Shown: one piece after another, positions 54,901 through 63,309 of the stretch
Layout: the number at the start of each line of letters is the position of its first letter
How positions within the stretch are numbered: position 1 is the first letter of the stretch
Assembly: GCF_003461245.1 (NCBI RefSeq)
Contig: NZ_QTWS01000018.1
Location: forward strand, 18,324-82,323
DNA length: 64,000 nt
Direction: 5' to 3'
Source of the DNA: Blautia sp. AF19-10LB
GTDB lineage: Bacteria; Bacillota; Clostridia; Lachnospirales; Lachnospiraceae
Notes under the pieces: model-generated
What the model saw: the letters and a program-made list of their open reading frames with translations, nothing else
Database searches by the model: none
Told to the model about the DNA's origin: nothing
Translations under genes and position numbers: made by a program

Positions 54901-55409
54901 TTTCCCTTTCCAAAAATATCCTGGTATCTCAGTGCAGCCGCTTTTGCATCCTCATACATCCCTCTGGTAAGAAATCTCGCCACTTCACCCGCAAGGCAGG
55001 CACTCAGAGCGATCAGACCTTCATGATATTTTTCAAGAAGCTGCAGATCCACACGCGGTTTATAATAGAAACCTTCCACGAAACTTTTGGACACGATTTT
55101 CATCAGGTTCGCATAGCCCTGGTTATTTTCTGCAAGAAGAACAAGATGGTAATAACGGTCATCTCCGCTCCCGATCTCACGGTCAAAACGGGATCCCGGA
55201 GCCACATAAACCTCGCAGCCAAGGATCGGATTGATCCCTGCTGCCCGCGCCGCACGGTAAAAATCGATCACACCATACATAACTCCATGGTCTGTGATCG
55301 CAGCACTGTCCATACCAAGTTCCCTGACTCTGTTCACATACTCCTGGATCTTGTTGGAGCCATCCAGAAGGCTGTATTCTGTATGAACATGAAGATGTGT
55401 AAAATTCAT
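51942..55409 (-). CDS. dnaE: DNA polymerase III alpha subunit
   Basis: This is a replicative polymerase of the DnaE type, 1155 residues, starting at 55409 (MNFTHLHVHTEYSLLDG) behind AAAGGAT. The PHP domain occupies about 1-200 with its histidine motif FTHLHVHTEYSLLD. The polymerase palm holds MPDIDVDFCFERRQEVI and the region GPGRGSAAGSLVAYTLGIT. Helix-hairpin-helix (GLRTLTVIQNA; KAGALDC) and OB-fold (VIIGGMITERTIKYTRNNKVMAFLTVEDL) parts follow. Low-GC Gram-positives have a second alpha subunit, PolC, elsewhere. The gene lies 24 bases after cvfB. Confidence 0.97.
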   Translation of the reverse strand: MNFTHLHVHTEYSLLDGSNKIQEYVNRVRELGMDSAAITDHGVMYGVIDFYRAARAAGINPILGCEVYVAPGSRFDREIGSGDDRYYHLVLLAENNQGYANLMKIVSKSFVEGFYYKPRVDLQLLEKYHEGLIALSACLAGEVARFLTRGMYEDAKAAALRYQDIFGKGNFFLELQDHGIPEQQNVNQQLLKMHRETGIELVATNDVHYTLAEDAQPHDVLLCLQTGKKLSDENRMRYDGGQYYVKSPEEMERLFPYATEALENTHKIAERCHVEIEFGVTKLPKFDVPEGYTSWEYLNELCFKGLEERYQPVTEELKERLNYELSTIKNMGYVDYFLIVWDFIRYARDHDIMVGPGRGSAAGSLVAYTLGITQLDPIRYDLLFERFLNPERVSMPDIDVDFCFERRQEVIDYVRRKYGDDCVVQIVTFGTLAARGVIRDVGRVMDLPYAQVDTIAKMIPQELNITIDKALKMNPELKKTYEDQPEIHDLIDTARRLEGLPRHTSMHAAGVVISQKDVSEYVPLSRAQDGSIVTQFTMTTLEELGLLKMDFLGLRTLTVIQNAVHLIEQDTGVHLDMQQIDYNDKKVLDSLGTGRSDGVFQLESAGMKNFMKELKPQSLEDVIAGISLYRPGPMDFIPQYIRGKNHPDTIQYDCPQLEPILKPTYGCIVYQEQVMQIVRNLAGYTLGRSDLVRRAMSKKKAAVMEKERQNFVYGNEAEGVPGCIANGISEQVANKIYDEMIDFAKYAFNKSHAAAYAVVSYQTAFLKYYYPVEFMAALMTSVIEMPNKVAEYIQVCRQMGISILPPDVNCGIYGFSVDHGAIRYGLSAIKSVGRPVINALVEEREKNGTYRSLKDFIERLTGIVNKRAIENFIKAGALDCLEGNRRQKMNVYGQIVDSIAQEKKNSFAGQMSLFDLVSDEDKKDFEIRMPNVGEYDKEMVLAFEKEVLGIYLSGHPLEGYRGIMDKMISAKTTDFQPDEESGIPKVYDGQKVIIGGMITERTIKYTRNNKVMAFLTVEDLVGTVEVVVFPRDYEKWQTLITDDARVFIQGRVNAEDDRPSKLILEKVHSFEDIPREIWIQFKDKAEYSAAEAELQSFLQSASGTSAVVIYLKDVKAMKRLPAAFCIRINEEILSELKKKYGESNVKVVERVLKNF

Positions 55410-55433
55410 ATTTTTATCCTTTACTATGCCCAA

Positions 55434-56276
55434 TTACTTAACAATGTAGATACGGCGGTCTTTGATCTCGATCTTGCCTTCTTTGAGCAGATGTCCTACC
55501 GCACGTTTAAATGCATTTTTGCTCAGACCGAACTCTCTGCGGATGACTTCCGGTGAAGCCTTGTCATCAAATGGAAGAACTCCTGCAAATTCTTCGATAA
55601 TGCTGAACACACTTTCTGCATCTTCATTGATCTGAATGTATGCTTCCTCACGATCGCTGACATCCATTTTTCCATCTTCTTTGACCTTGGTCACACGAAG
55701 GTCAAGGACAGTTCCCGGGCGGTATTTTCCTTTTGCCTCTCTTGCCGGGATCAGCGCAGAATATTTATTATCTACAGCAACAAAAACACCGAAGTTATCG
55801 CTGATCTGGTAAACTCTGCCCTTCACGCGGTCGCCCTCTTTGTAAGGTGTCTCCTGGGAAAGATACGGATAAACTTTCATTGTTGCACAAAGTCTGCTGC
55901 TCTTGTCCACATAAACAGCAACCAGGCATTCCTGTCCCTCAAAGATCCTTGTTGTCTGCTCATGATATGGAAGCAGAAGATCCTTCTCCAGCCCCCAGTC
56001 CAGAAATGCACCGATCTTTGTCACCTGTTTTACTCTGAGAAGTCCTGCTTCTCCAACTGTCAGGCGCGGCTCATTTGTAGTTGCGATCATTCGATCCTGT
56101 GAATCCTTGTAAATAAAAACTTCCAGCTTGTCACCGGCTTTTGTACCTGCCGGAACCTGCTTTGCAGGAAGAAGTACCTGATGTTTGGTATCTGCGTTCA
56201 TATCTTCTGCCAGGTATACACCGAAATCTACTGTTTTTACTACCTGCAGCGTCTGTTTTTTTCCTAATTCGATCAT
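55434..56276 (-). CDS. cvfB: CvfB-like S1 RNA-binding protein
   Basis: This 280-residue protein follows the CvfB/YitL layout: three S1 or S1-like OB-folds (about 1-65, 66-135, 145-210) and a C-terminal winged helix (about 225-280, SPEVIRREFGLSKNAFKRAVGHLLKEGKIEI). CvfB binds RNA and affects virulence gene expression in Staphylococcus; its role here is unknown. The start has GGAGG six bases upstream. Confidence 0.92.
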   Translation of the reverse strand: MIELGKKQTLQVVKTVDFGVYLAEDMNADTKHQVLLPAKQVPAGTKAGDKLEVFIYKDSQDRMIATTNEPRLTVGEAGLLRVKQVTKIGAFLDWGLEKDLLLPYHEQTTRIFEGQECLVAVYVDKSSRLCATMKVYPYLSQETPYKEGDRVKGRVYQISDNFGVFVAVDNKYSALIPAREAKGKYRPGTVLDLRVTKVKEDGKMDVSDREEAYIQINEDAESVFSIIEEFAGVLPFDDKASPEVIRREFGLSKNAFKRAVGHLLKEGKIEIKDRRIYIVK

Positions 56277-56298
56277 AAAAATCCTCCAATGTTTTTTA

Positions 56299-57003
56299 TT
56301 ACATAAACTCTACAATTGCATATGGTTCACTCTTCTGGTCATTCAGAAGAATCGTTGTCTTTGTGTCTTCCACAGCGCGCGCCGGGCAGATCACATCGTG
56401 AAGTCTTGCCTGCTGCTTATATTCTGCGCGCATCTGATGGATCCTGAAATCTGCCGGCAGATAATCCATCGCCATCTGGACGTACTGGCAGTTATTTACA
56501 TGATGATTCGTGTCCAGATGATGCTTCTGCACAGCAAAAGCCTCCTGCTGCTCATACTCGCCCGGTAGTTTGATCTTGCGGGGTGCATAATCCATATCCA
56601 GTTTTGGTTCCAGCCCGTATGCCGCGGTATCGCGCTCCGTCAGTTTGACAGGAAGCCCGTTTTCCGCATTGATATAGGTCCAGTACGTATTGGCATAGGC
56701 GAGCCGTTCTCCACCCTTTGTTTCCATGCAGAAATTACGCATTCCCAGGAAACTCCGAAATCCATACGCCCAGGTCGAAGTGGTGATTTCTTCTCCCAGA
56801 TACGGATAGCGGTCCACGATCACCTGCCATGCGGATAATACCCAGAATCTTTTCCATTCCTTGAGGACTTCCATTCCAAGACCTACTTCTTCCGACTGAA
56901 AAGTACTGCAGTCCTGAAAATAATTCAGAACTCCCGGCAGTGTCAACAGACCATTTTCTCCGATTTCACTGTAGCGGACTCTCCCGCTGAAACTGTATGC
57001 CAT
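56299..57003 (-). CDS. Acyl-ACP thioesterase
   Basis: This 234-residue double-hotdog enzyme releases fatty acids from acyl carrier protein. I choose the ATG at 57003 (MAYSFSGRVRYSEIG) with GGGGA five bases ahead. The first hotdog includes RYSEIGENGLLTLPGVLNYFQDCSTFQSEEVG, and the second the active site KHHLDTNHHVNNCQYVQMAMDYL. Fatty-acid release for lipid exchange is the known role of the bacterial family. Confidence 0.92.
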   Translation of the reverse strand: MAYSFSGRVRYSEIGENGLLTLPGVLNYFQDCSTFQSEEVGLGMEVLKEWKRFWVLSAWQVIVDRYPYLGEEITTSTWAYGFRSFLGMRNFCMETKGGERLAYANTYWTYINAENGLPVKLTERDTAAYGLEPKLDMDYAPRKIKLPGEYEQQEAFAVQKHHLDTNHHVNNCQYVQMAMDYLPADFRIHQMRAEYKQQARLHDVICPARAVEDTKTTILLNDQKSEPYAIVEFM

Positions 57004-57190
57004 ATATATCCCCGCTTTCATTTCTACTGCTGAATAGTTACCAAAATCTATAATTATTTCTCAGTAAACTTTACCATTTCCCGTTTTTATTTGCAACCGT
57101 CAGAACAACACATTTTTTCCTCTGTTATTTTTCCTTTCAGGTGCTATAATCATGATAAAATATTTAAAGGAAATCAAGGAGGAACCTTTC

Positions 57191-57769
57191 ATGTCATCTG
57201 ATGAAAAAATCACGATCCGCACCGCCAGGGAATCCGATGCCCCGGCTCTTCTCGCGATCTACGCACCTTATGTCGAAAACACTGCCATCACCTTTGAATA
57301 CGATGTGCCATCTATAGAAGAGTTTACATCCAGAATCCACCATACTCTGGAAAAATATCCATACCTCGTCGCAGAAAAAAACAGCCAGATCCTTGGCTAT
57401 GCCTACGCCAGCCCGTTCCACGAGCGTGCCGCTTACGACTGGGCTGCAGAAACTTCGATCTATGTCGATCAGAACTGCAAGCACATGGGAATCGGCAGAC
57501 TCCTGCACGATGCTCTGGAACAGACACTCAAAGCTCAGGGAATCCTCAATATGAATGCCTGCATCGCCTATACACCTTCCGCCGATGCTCATCTGGATAA
57601 TAACAGTGTTGAGTTTCATTCACATATGGGATACCGTCTTGTAGGAGAATTTTATCAGTGCGGTTACAAATTTGATACCTGGTATAATATGGTCTGGATG
57701 GAAAAACAGATCGGAGAACATCACAAAAAACAGCCTGCTCCGATCGCCTTCAAAGAGTTTCATAAATAG
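57191..57769 (+). CDS. GNAT N-acetyltransferase, phosphinothricin-acetyltransferase-like
   Basis: This 192-residue acetyltransferase begins at 57191 (MSSDEKITIRTARESD), eight bases after AAGGAGG; the frame extends further back with no similarity. The GNAT core shows YPYLVAEKNSQILGYAYASPF, the acetyl-CoA loop SIYVDQNCKHMGIGRLLHDALEQ, and FHSHMGYRLVGEFYQCGYKFDTWYNMVWME at the end. This fold acetylates small amines such as methionine sulfoximine or phosphinothricin. It is alone on the plus strand and ends in a strong terminator. Confidence 0.93.
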   Translation: MSSDEKITIRTARESDAPALLAIYAPYVENTAITFEYDVPSIEEFTSRIHHTLEKYPYLVAEKNSQILGYAYASPFHERAAYDWAAETSIYVDQNCKHMGIGRLLHDALEQTLKAQGILNMNACIAYTPSADAHLDNNSVEFHSHMGYRLVGEFYQCGYKFDTWYNMVWMEKQIGEHHKKQPAPIAFKEFHK

Positions 57770-57778
57770 GCAGAAAAA

Positions 57779-57800
57779 AAGCACCTCATCTGAGGTGCTT
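57779..57800 (+). terminator. Intrinsic terminator after the GNAT gene
   Basis: AAGCACCTCA pairs perfectly with TGAGGTGCTT over TC. It sits a few bases past the stop and just before the 3' end of the opposite tRNA gene, so it probably works in both directions. Confidence 0.85.
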
Positions 57801-57806
57801 AAGTAG

Positions 57807-57878
57807 CAGGGCTACAAGGATTCGAACCTTGAACTGACGGAGTCAGAGTCCGTTGCCTTACCGTTTGGCGATAGCCCT
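57807..57878 (-). tRNA. tRNA-Gln (anticodon CUG)
   Basis: The minus strand folds into a full cloverleaf: acceptor AGGGCTA/TAGCCCT with discriminator G, a D-arm around CGCCAAACGGTAAGGC, an anticodon stem ACGGA/TCCGT with loop CTCTGAC so the anticodon is CTG, and a T-arm CAAGG-TTCGAAT-CCTTG. The 3' CCA is not encoded. Confidence 0.95.
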
Positions 57879-58012
57879 TCATTCATTCGCTTGCGTTTTT
57901 TATTTCTTATCGCTCGCGACGAATATTATTATATTACAGGGTTTCAAAAAAATCAACCCCTTTTTTTAATTTTTTTAAAAAAATTTTGATTTTCCTGAAA
58001 ACCCGCATAAAA

Positions 58013-58917
58013 TCAGCCTTTTTCGGGTGTACTTCCCATTTCTTCCTGATAAATTTTCTTATGCTCCCGTTTCTGCTGGTACATGATCCGGTCTGCTTCC
58101 TCCAGAATTGTTTCCGGAGAAGTTTCCTCATGTGCCTTCGGCACTTCCACGATCCCACAGCTGAAACTCATCGCATACGGCTTGCCACAGTCACTTCCTG
58201 AATGATATGTGTATAGGCCTTCCTGCCCTGCCACTTCATCATACCTGTCGTGATCCGGTAAAATCTGTCCTCGGAATCCTCAGCTTCCCAGTCCCACTCA
58301 TAAGACTCCAGCTGACCATGCTCTCCGTCAGCGATCCTTGCCGTCTGTTCCATACAGATCCGATAGATTCCCCGCTTCTTCACATCAACCGCGCGGTTGC
58401 AGTAAAATACTTCCTGCCCGTCCAGACTCGTCACGAGGACCTCCTCCTCGCTTCGGGCGATCAGTTCCATCAGAAGCTGATTGTAGCTCTCTGCCATCTC
58501 TGCATGACGTTTCTCAGCCTCGGCTTTGCGCTCCAGGATCATTTCTCTCTCACGGAGCTGTTTCGTCATCGTATTAAAAGCCTCTGAGAATTCGCCAAGA
58601 TATGACACGGTCTGGGAATAATCTCCCTTGGCAACCTGCTTTGCCTGCCAGGTGAGGTGATTCAGATTTGCGTGGATATTTTTGAGGTTTTCACACAGAA
58701 AATTTTCTCTGGAAGGTGTAAAACCCGAAAGATCCCCCTTGGACAATGCCGCAGAGTAAGCCTTCATTTCCTTGACTGCCCTTTCCAGATAATTCAGACC
58801 AAGTCCCAGTTTCTGGTAAGGCTCATCCAGTTCATTTACATCCAGCATCTTTACTTTCGGGTCATACAATATATCTCTTAAATACTCAAACAATAACTTA
58901 CAGTTTTTTTCTTCCAT
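58013..58917 (-). pseudogene. Broken HAMP-PAS-GGDEF signalling protein (internal deletion)
   Basis: The first frame (58917 to 58168, 249 codons) has a HAMP-like coiled region near 75-130 (NLNHLTWQAKQVAKGDYSQTVSYLGEFSEAFNTMTKQL) and a PAS domain near 160-240 ending HIIQEVT. It then stops. A second frame, overlapping it, continues only with the end of a GGDEF domain (MSFSCGIVEVPK and EADRIMYQQKREHK, stop at 58013). The middle of the GGDEF domain, including the catalytic motif, is absent. So about 120 codons were lost at the junction near 58180-58200, with a frame change. Its ribosome site is intact. Confidence 0.8.
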
Positions 58918-59037
58918 AAAAAAATTCTCCTGGTTCCATTCATTATCGGCATTTCATGGCCACACGCTTTGCAGAATGGAACTATGTAAGCGACAACGCT
59001 TATTCTTCGTAACTGTTCAGTACCCTCACAGTCACGA

Positions 59038-59080
59038 GTCAAAATGCATTCCAGCTCACCTTCGGTGCGAGCATTTTGAC
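59038..59080. repeat. Long hairpin in an intergenic repeat-like element
   Basis: GTCAAAATGC (59038-59047) and GCATTTTGAC (59071-59080) form a perfect 10-bp stem; inside, CTCACC pairs with GGTG(C)GAG around TTC. Flanking sequence includes GAACTGTTCAG-like pieces. The element lies in the 58918-59149 spacer, which carries no gene. Confidence 0.55.
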
Positions 59081-59149
59081 TTGTATGTCTCGGGATTTTG
59101 GCAAAAATATGCCCAAACACCTCGCGGGATACTACCTGTTAGCTAAATA

Positions 59150-59683
59150 CTATTCTTCTACATTAGCATGAAAACGGCATACTCTATCTCCTGTAGCCCA
59201 GCAGTCTACCTCGATCGCTGTATACTGTTTGCCGGAATATACAGACAAGATTCCGGCGATAAATCCCTCGTCATAATTGCAGACAGTCTCTCCAAGCACA
59301 GGAAGTCCGGAACAGTCCGCGTCCTCTGCTACTGTAAGGATGATCTTGCCGCTCTCCTCATCTACATCCTCAATTCTCAGAACACCCATCTTAAGCTCTT
59401 TCATCTTGTTCTGAAGTTCACTTACAAACTGATCCATCGGCTGATCCAGATTAAGCATATTTTTTGCAAAATATTCTCCTGCCATACGTCCGGCGCTGCG
59501 GAATACTTCTACCTGCTCATCCTTGCCGTATCTTCTGAGCAGTTCTTCCTTGAGAGAATATTCCAGTAAACGATATACGCGAACCGGTAATTCCTCTCCC
59601 AGATTTCCCCTGCTGTTCTCATCATATTTCAGATATTCCTCGAACTGGATCGGCTTTCTGTCCGCCATAAAAATATTATCCAT
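59150..59683 (-). CDS. V4R-domain protein
   Basis: This 177-residue protein starts at 59683 (MDNIFMADRKPI), eight bases after GGGGG. The C-terminal 110 residues form a 4-vinyl-reductase (V4R) domain, with the spaced cysteines ADCSGLPVLGETVCNYDEGFIAGIL and EVDCWATGDRVCRFHA. V4R domains bind small molecules and often sit ahead of signalling proteins. It is followed, after the hairpin element, by the broken HAMP-PAS-GGDEF gene, so the pair may once have been a sensor and an output. Confidence 0.9.
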   Translation of the reverse strand: MDNIFMADRKPIQFEEYLKYDENSRGNLGEELPVRVYRLLEYSLKEELLRRYGKDEQVEVFRSAGRMAGEYFAKNMLNLDQPMDQFVSELQNKMKELKMGVLRIEDVDEESGKIILTVAEDADCSGLPVLGETVCNYDEGFIAGILSVYSGKQYTAIEVDCWATGDRVCRFHANVEE

Positions 59684-59840
59684 AATGTAAATCCCCCGCT
59701 TTCCCAATGGCAGCTAATTGTATACTGCCTTTATCTTAATAATAAAGTATTGCATATCTTATGTCAATTTAACGTTCCTTTTGTCGGCAAATAATTGGTG
59801 GTTTATGTAAAATATTAGTGCTGATCGTGTAAAATAATGC

Positions 59841-59846
59841 TATAAT
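59841..59846 (+). promoter_or_regulatory. -10 element of the nicotinate phosphoribosyltransferase promoter
   Basis: A perfect TATAAT preceded by ATGC lies about 75 bases before the start codon. No clear -35 box is present. An ATGCC/GGCAT dyad lies within the leader near 59869-59887. Confidence 0.55.
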
Positions 59847-59921
59847 GGTTTTACATTTTGATACAGGATGCCTTTACAAGCCGGCATCTGTGATCTATTC
59901 GCTTAATAAAGGAGAAACTGG

Positions 59922-61385
59922 ATGAGAGCAACCAACCTGACCCTGCTCACAGATTTATATGAATTAACGATGATGCAGGGTTATTTCAAAAACCCAACCA
60001 ACCAGACTGTTATCTTCGACATGTTCTATCGTGTCAATCCATGCGGGGGAAGCTTCGCGATCACAGCAGGTCTGGAACAGATGATCGAGTATATCGAGAA
60101 TCTTCACTTTGAAACAGAAGATATTGATTACCTCAGAAGTCTTAATATTTTTGAAGAAGATTTCCTGGAATATCTGAGCACTTTCCGTTTTACCGGAGAT
60201 ATCTACGCAATTCCGGAAGGAACTGTCGTATTCCCGCGAGAGCCACTTGTCAAGGTTATCGCTCCGATCATGGAAGCACAGCTTGTCGAGACTGCAATCC
60301 TCAATATCATCAACCACCAGAGTCTTATCGCTACCAAAGCGGCTCGTGTCTGCTATGCGGCACGCGGTGACGGGATCATGGAATTTGGTCTTCGCCGTGC
60401 ACAGGGACCAGACGCAGGTATCTATGGTGCACGTGCCGCAGTGATCGGCGGATGTGCCGGAACTTCCAATGTTCTGACCGGTCAGATGTTCAATGTTCCT
60501 GTACTTGGTACACACGCCCACAGCTGGATCATGAGCTTCCCGGATGAATACACTGCATTCAAGACTTACGCCAAGATGTACCCGAATTCCTGTACACTTC
60601 TGGTCGACACCTACGATGTACTCAAATCCGGTGTTCCGAATGCAATCCGCGTTTTCGAGGAAATGCGTGAAGAAGGAATCAAACTGACACACTATGGAAT
60701 CCGTATCGACAGCGGTGACCTCGCATACCTTTCCAAAGAAGCCTACAAGATGCTGGCTGCTGCCGGATTTGACGATGCGACGATTTCCGCTTCCAGCGAT
60801 CTGGATGAGTACCTGATCGACAGCCTCAAGACACAAGATGCCAAGATCAACTCCTGGGGTGTAGGAACCAACCTGATCACCAGCAGTGACAACCCGGCTT
60901 TCGGCGGTGTATACAAACTTGCCGCAGTCAAGGACGCAGGAAGCTCCACCTTCACACCAAAGATCAAGCTTTCCGAGAACACAGAGAAAGTCACCAACCC
61001 GGGCAACAAAACCGTTTACCGTATCTACAGCAAATCCACCGGTAAGATCAAGGCAGACCTCATCTGTATGGCAGACGAAGTTTTTGATCCGGAAGAAACC
61101 ATGATCATCTTCGACCCATCTGACACCTGGAAGAAGACCAAGGTTCTTGGCGGCACTTATGAGCTTCGTGAACTTCTGGTTCCGGTAATCCGCGAGGGCA
61201 AACGTGTCTACACTTCACCGGAAGTTATGGAACTTCGCGAATACTGCAAGAAAGAACAGAACACCCTCTGGGATGAATCCCGCCGACTGGTAAATCCTCA
61301 GAAAGTATATGTAGATCTTTCTCAGAAATTATATGACATCAAGAAAAACCTACTCGAAGAAATGAGCGAGAAAGCACTCGATTGA
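59922..61385 (+). CDS. pncB: Nicotinate phosphoribosyltransferase
   Basis: This enzyme salvages nicotinate to nicotinate mononucleotide with PRPP in NAD synthesis. The 487-residue length fits the family of type II nicotinate phosphoribosyltransferases. It reads TNLTLLTDLYELTMMQGYF, FAVHR-like core FGLRRAQGPDAGIYGARAAVIGGCAGTSNVLTGQMF, HAHSWIMSFPDE, then GIRIDSGDLAYLSKEA with the phosphate-binding part. AAAGGAG stands eight bases upstream. It is a single gene with its own terminator. Confidence 0.95.
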   Translation: MRATNLTLLTDLYELTMMQGYFKNPTNQTVIFDMFYRVNPCGGSFAITAGLEQMIEYIENLHFETEDIDYLRSLNIFEEDFLEYLSTFRFTGDIYAIPEGTVVFPREPLVKVIAPIMEAQLVETAILNIINHQSLIATKAARVCYAARGDGIMEFGLRRAQGPDAGIYGARAAVIGGCAGTSNVLTGQMFNVPVLGTHAHSWIMSFPDEYTAFKTYAKMYPNSCTLLVDTYDVLKSGVPNAIRVFEEMREEGIKLTHYGIRIDSGDLAYLSKEAYKMLAAAGFDDATISASSDLDEYLIDSLKTQDAKINSWGVGTNLITSSDNPAFGGVYKLAAVKDAGSSTFTPKIKLSENTEKVTNPGNKTVYRIYSKSTGKIKADLICMADEVFDPEETMIIFDPSDTWKKTKVLGGTYELRELLVPVIREGKRVYTSPEVMELREYCKKEQNTLWDESRRLVNPQKVYVDLSQKLYDIKKNLLEEMSEKALD

Positions 61386-61389
61386 GTGA

Positions 61390-61436
61390 CCAGGGGGACG
61401 GAGTTTGTAGCTCTAAATATGTCCCCCTGGCTTTTT
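61390..61436 (+). terminator. Intrinsic terminator after pncB
   Basis: CCAGGGGGAC pairs perfectly with GTCCCCCTGG, and CTTTTTC follows. The loop is 21 bases. Confidence 0.92.
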
Positions 61437-61521
61437 CTTGCAAAAATACTCTTAAATTCGACAAATTGATACTTTTACAGTTTAACGCATTAATTTGCTA
61501 GATTTTTTCTTTATGACATGT

Positions 61522-61567
61522 TATACTGTGTTAGATTGAAAAAACACCTTTCACATATATAAAGGTG
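61522..61567 (+). promoter_or_regulatory. -10 box and leader hairpin of the DAHP synthase gene
   Basis: TATACT (61522-61527) is a likely -10 box. The hairpin CACCTTT/AAAGGTG (61545-61567, 9-base loop) follows in the leader, close to the GGAGG site. It could modulate translation. No T-box or tryptophan-type leader peptide is seen. Confidence 0.4.
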
Positions 61568-61594
61568 CCATCTATACACTGGAGGAAATACATC

Positions 61595-62626
61595 ATGTCT
61601 ATGAAGATCAATCATGAACTTCCACTTCCGGAAGTCCTGAAAAACGAATACCCGCTCAGCGATGAATTAAAAGCAGTCAAACAGGCTCGTGACGAAGAGA
61701 TCCGCCGTATCTTTACCGGTGAATCTGATAAATTTGTTGTACTTGTAGGTCCTTGCTCTGCAGACAACGAGGATACTGTCTGCGAATACGTCAACCGCCT
61801 CAAGAAAGTCGCTGACAAAGTTTCTGATAAGTTAATGATCATCCCGCGTGTTTACACCAACAAACCGCGTACTACCGGAGATGGATACAAAGGAATGCTC
61901 CATCAGCCGGATCCGGACAAAGCTCCTGACCTTCTTGCCGGCATCATCGCGATCCGTAAGATGCACATGCGCGTTATGCAGGAAACAGGACTTTCATCTG
62001 CCGATGAAATGCTTTACCCGGAAAACAGAAGTTACCTCGACGATATCCTCTCTTACGAGGCTGTCGGCGCACGCTCTGTTGAAAACCAGCAGCACCGCCT
62101 TACCGCCAGCGGAATGGATATCCCGGTCGGCATGAAGAACCCGACCAGCGGCGACCTCTCCGTTATGCTTAATTCCGTCACTGCTGCACAGCATCCGCAT
62201 CATTTCATTTATCGTGGATGTGATGTTGAGACATCCGGTAACGACCTGGCCCACACCATCCTCCGTGGAGGTGTCAACCAGTATGGACAGGCAATTCCGA
62301 ACTATCATTATGAAGATCTGATCCGACTCTACAACCTGTACAGCCAGAAGGATCTCAAGAACCCGGCTGTCATCATTGATGCCAACCATTCTAACTCCAA
62401 CAAGAAATACAAGGAGCAGATCCGTATCGTAAACGAAGTTCTCCACAGCCGCAACTGCAATCCGGAACTTCACAAACTTGTCAAAGGTGTCATGATCGAG
62501 AGCTACCTGCTCGAAGGACGCCAGGACATCAGCGACCACATGACCCCTGGATGCTCTATCACCGATCCGTGTCTTGGATGGGAGGATACTGAACGCCTGA
62601 TCTATGAAATTGCTGAGAAGTGCTGA
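61595..62626 (+). CDS. 3-deoxy-7-phosphoheptulonate (DAHP) synthase, class I
   Basis: This enzyme condenses PEP and erythrose-4-phosphate, the first step of aromatic synthesis. It starts at 61595 (MSMKINHELPLPEVLK), nine bases after GGAGG, with 343 residues, the AroF/G/H type. Landmarks are VVLVGPCSADNEDTVCEYV, PRVYTNKPRTTGDGYKGM, GARSVENQQHR, MKNPTSGDLS, and metal ligands in the DANHSNSNKKY and GVMIESYLLEGRQDI regions. The feedback-inhibitor type (Phe, Tyr or Trp) cannot be told. It ends in a bidirectional terminator. Confidence 0.95.
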   Translation: MSMKINHELPLPEVLKNEYPLSDELKAVKQARDEEIRRIFTGESDKFVVLVGPCSADNEDTVCEYVNRLKKVADKVSDKLMIIPRVYTNKPRTTGDGYKGMLHQPDPDKAPDLLAGIIAIRKMHMRVMQETGLSSADEMLYPENRSYLDDILSYEAVGARSVENQQHRLTASGMDIPVGMKNPTSGDLSVMLNSVTAAQHPHHFIYRGCDVETSGNDLAHTILRGGVNQYGQAIPNYHYEDLIRLYNLYSQKDLKNPAVIIDANHSNSNKKYKEQIRIVNEVLHSRNCNPELHKLVKGVMIESYLLEGRQDISDHMTPGCSITDPCLGWEDTERLIYEIAEKC

Positions 62627-62639
62627 TAAAAACAGAAAC

Positions 62640-62675
62640 ACCGGAGATTCTTTTTTCACTCAAAGAATCTCCGGT
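62640..62675. terminator. Bidirectional terminator between DAHP synthase and spoVT
   Basis: ACCGGAGATTCTTT pairs perfectly with AAAGAATCTCCGGT, with ATTTTTATT after it on the plus side. Confidence 0.9.
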
Positions 62676-62679
62676 ATTT

Positions 62680-63228
62680 TTATTGTTCCATCTGCCGTCC
62701 AAGAAATCCTGCTGCCGTCTGTACCAGCATCTTCTCCGAATTTCCCGGTCTTTCCCCGTTACTTTTTCCGACAAGTGCAACCGAACCGATCGCGTCTCCT
62801 GCACAGATGATCGGCTGTATGATCAGACCTGCTTTATTTTCTTTCTGATTTTCGACCAGTGCTATCTTGCCTTTTTCTTCTCCGTAGTAGCACTTCATTT
62901 CCCGTTCTGCGATAACCCGGTCCAGCTCACGGCTGATTCCCTTGCCCTCGTATTCACGGCTGCCGTGTCCTGAAGCTGCCACCACCTGGTCATGATCTGT
63001 GATGCATGCCATCATGCCTGTCGTCTGTGCCAGAGCCTCCACATATTCCTTTGCAAAAATACTCAGCTCTCCGATCGGAGAATATTTCTTGAGGATAACC
63101 TCGCCTTCTCTGTCTGTAAAAATCTCCAGCGGGGTTCCCTCCTTGATCCTCAGTGTGCGCCGAATCTCTTTTGGAATCACAACTCTTCCAAGGTCATCGA
63201 TGCGGCGGACGATTCCTGTAGCTTTCAT
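62680..63228 (-). CDS. spoVT: SpoVT-like stage V sporulation regulator
   Basis: This 182-residue AbrB-type regulator starts at 63228 (MKATGIVRRIDDLGRVVIPKEIRR), 12 bases after GGAGG. The SpoVT-AbrB swapped-hairpin domain covers about 1-50 (RTLRIKEGTPLEIFTDREGEVILKKYSP). A GAF-like domain follows (about 55-180, VEALAQTTGMMACITDHDQVVAASG). SpoVT controls genes of the forespore in Bacillus and Clostridia, so its presence marks a spore-forming lineage. Its upstream region is merged with the decayed binding-protein gene. Confidence 0.93.
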   Translation of the reverse strand: MKATGIVRRIDDLGRVVIPKEIRRTLRIKEGTPLEIFTDREGEVILKKYSPIGELSIFAKEYVEALAQTTGMMACITDHDQVVAASGHGSREYEGKGISRELDRVIAEREMKCYYGEEKGKIALVENQKENKAGLIIQPIICAGDAIGSVALVGKSNGERPGNSEKMLVQTAAGFLGRQMEQ

Positions 63229-63309
63229 ATAGGTTATGTTCCTCCTGTTGTTTTTCCATATTCCGTGCTGTATGGTTATTATATGGAAAACAAGGAGAAT
63301 TATGTACAT

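Noticed and set aside
53889..55556. Plus-strand open frame of 555 codons
   Set aside because: Antisense to dnaE and cvfB, with composition typical of a shadow frame.
59964..60836. Minus-strand open frame of 290 codons
   Set aside because: Antisense to pncB, no similarity to any family.
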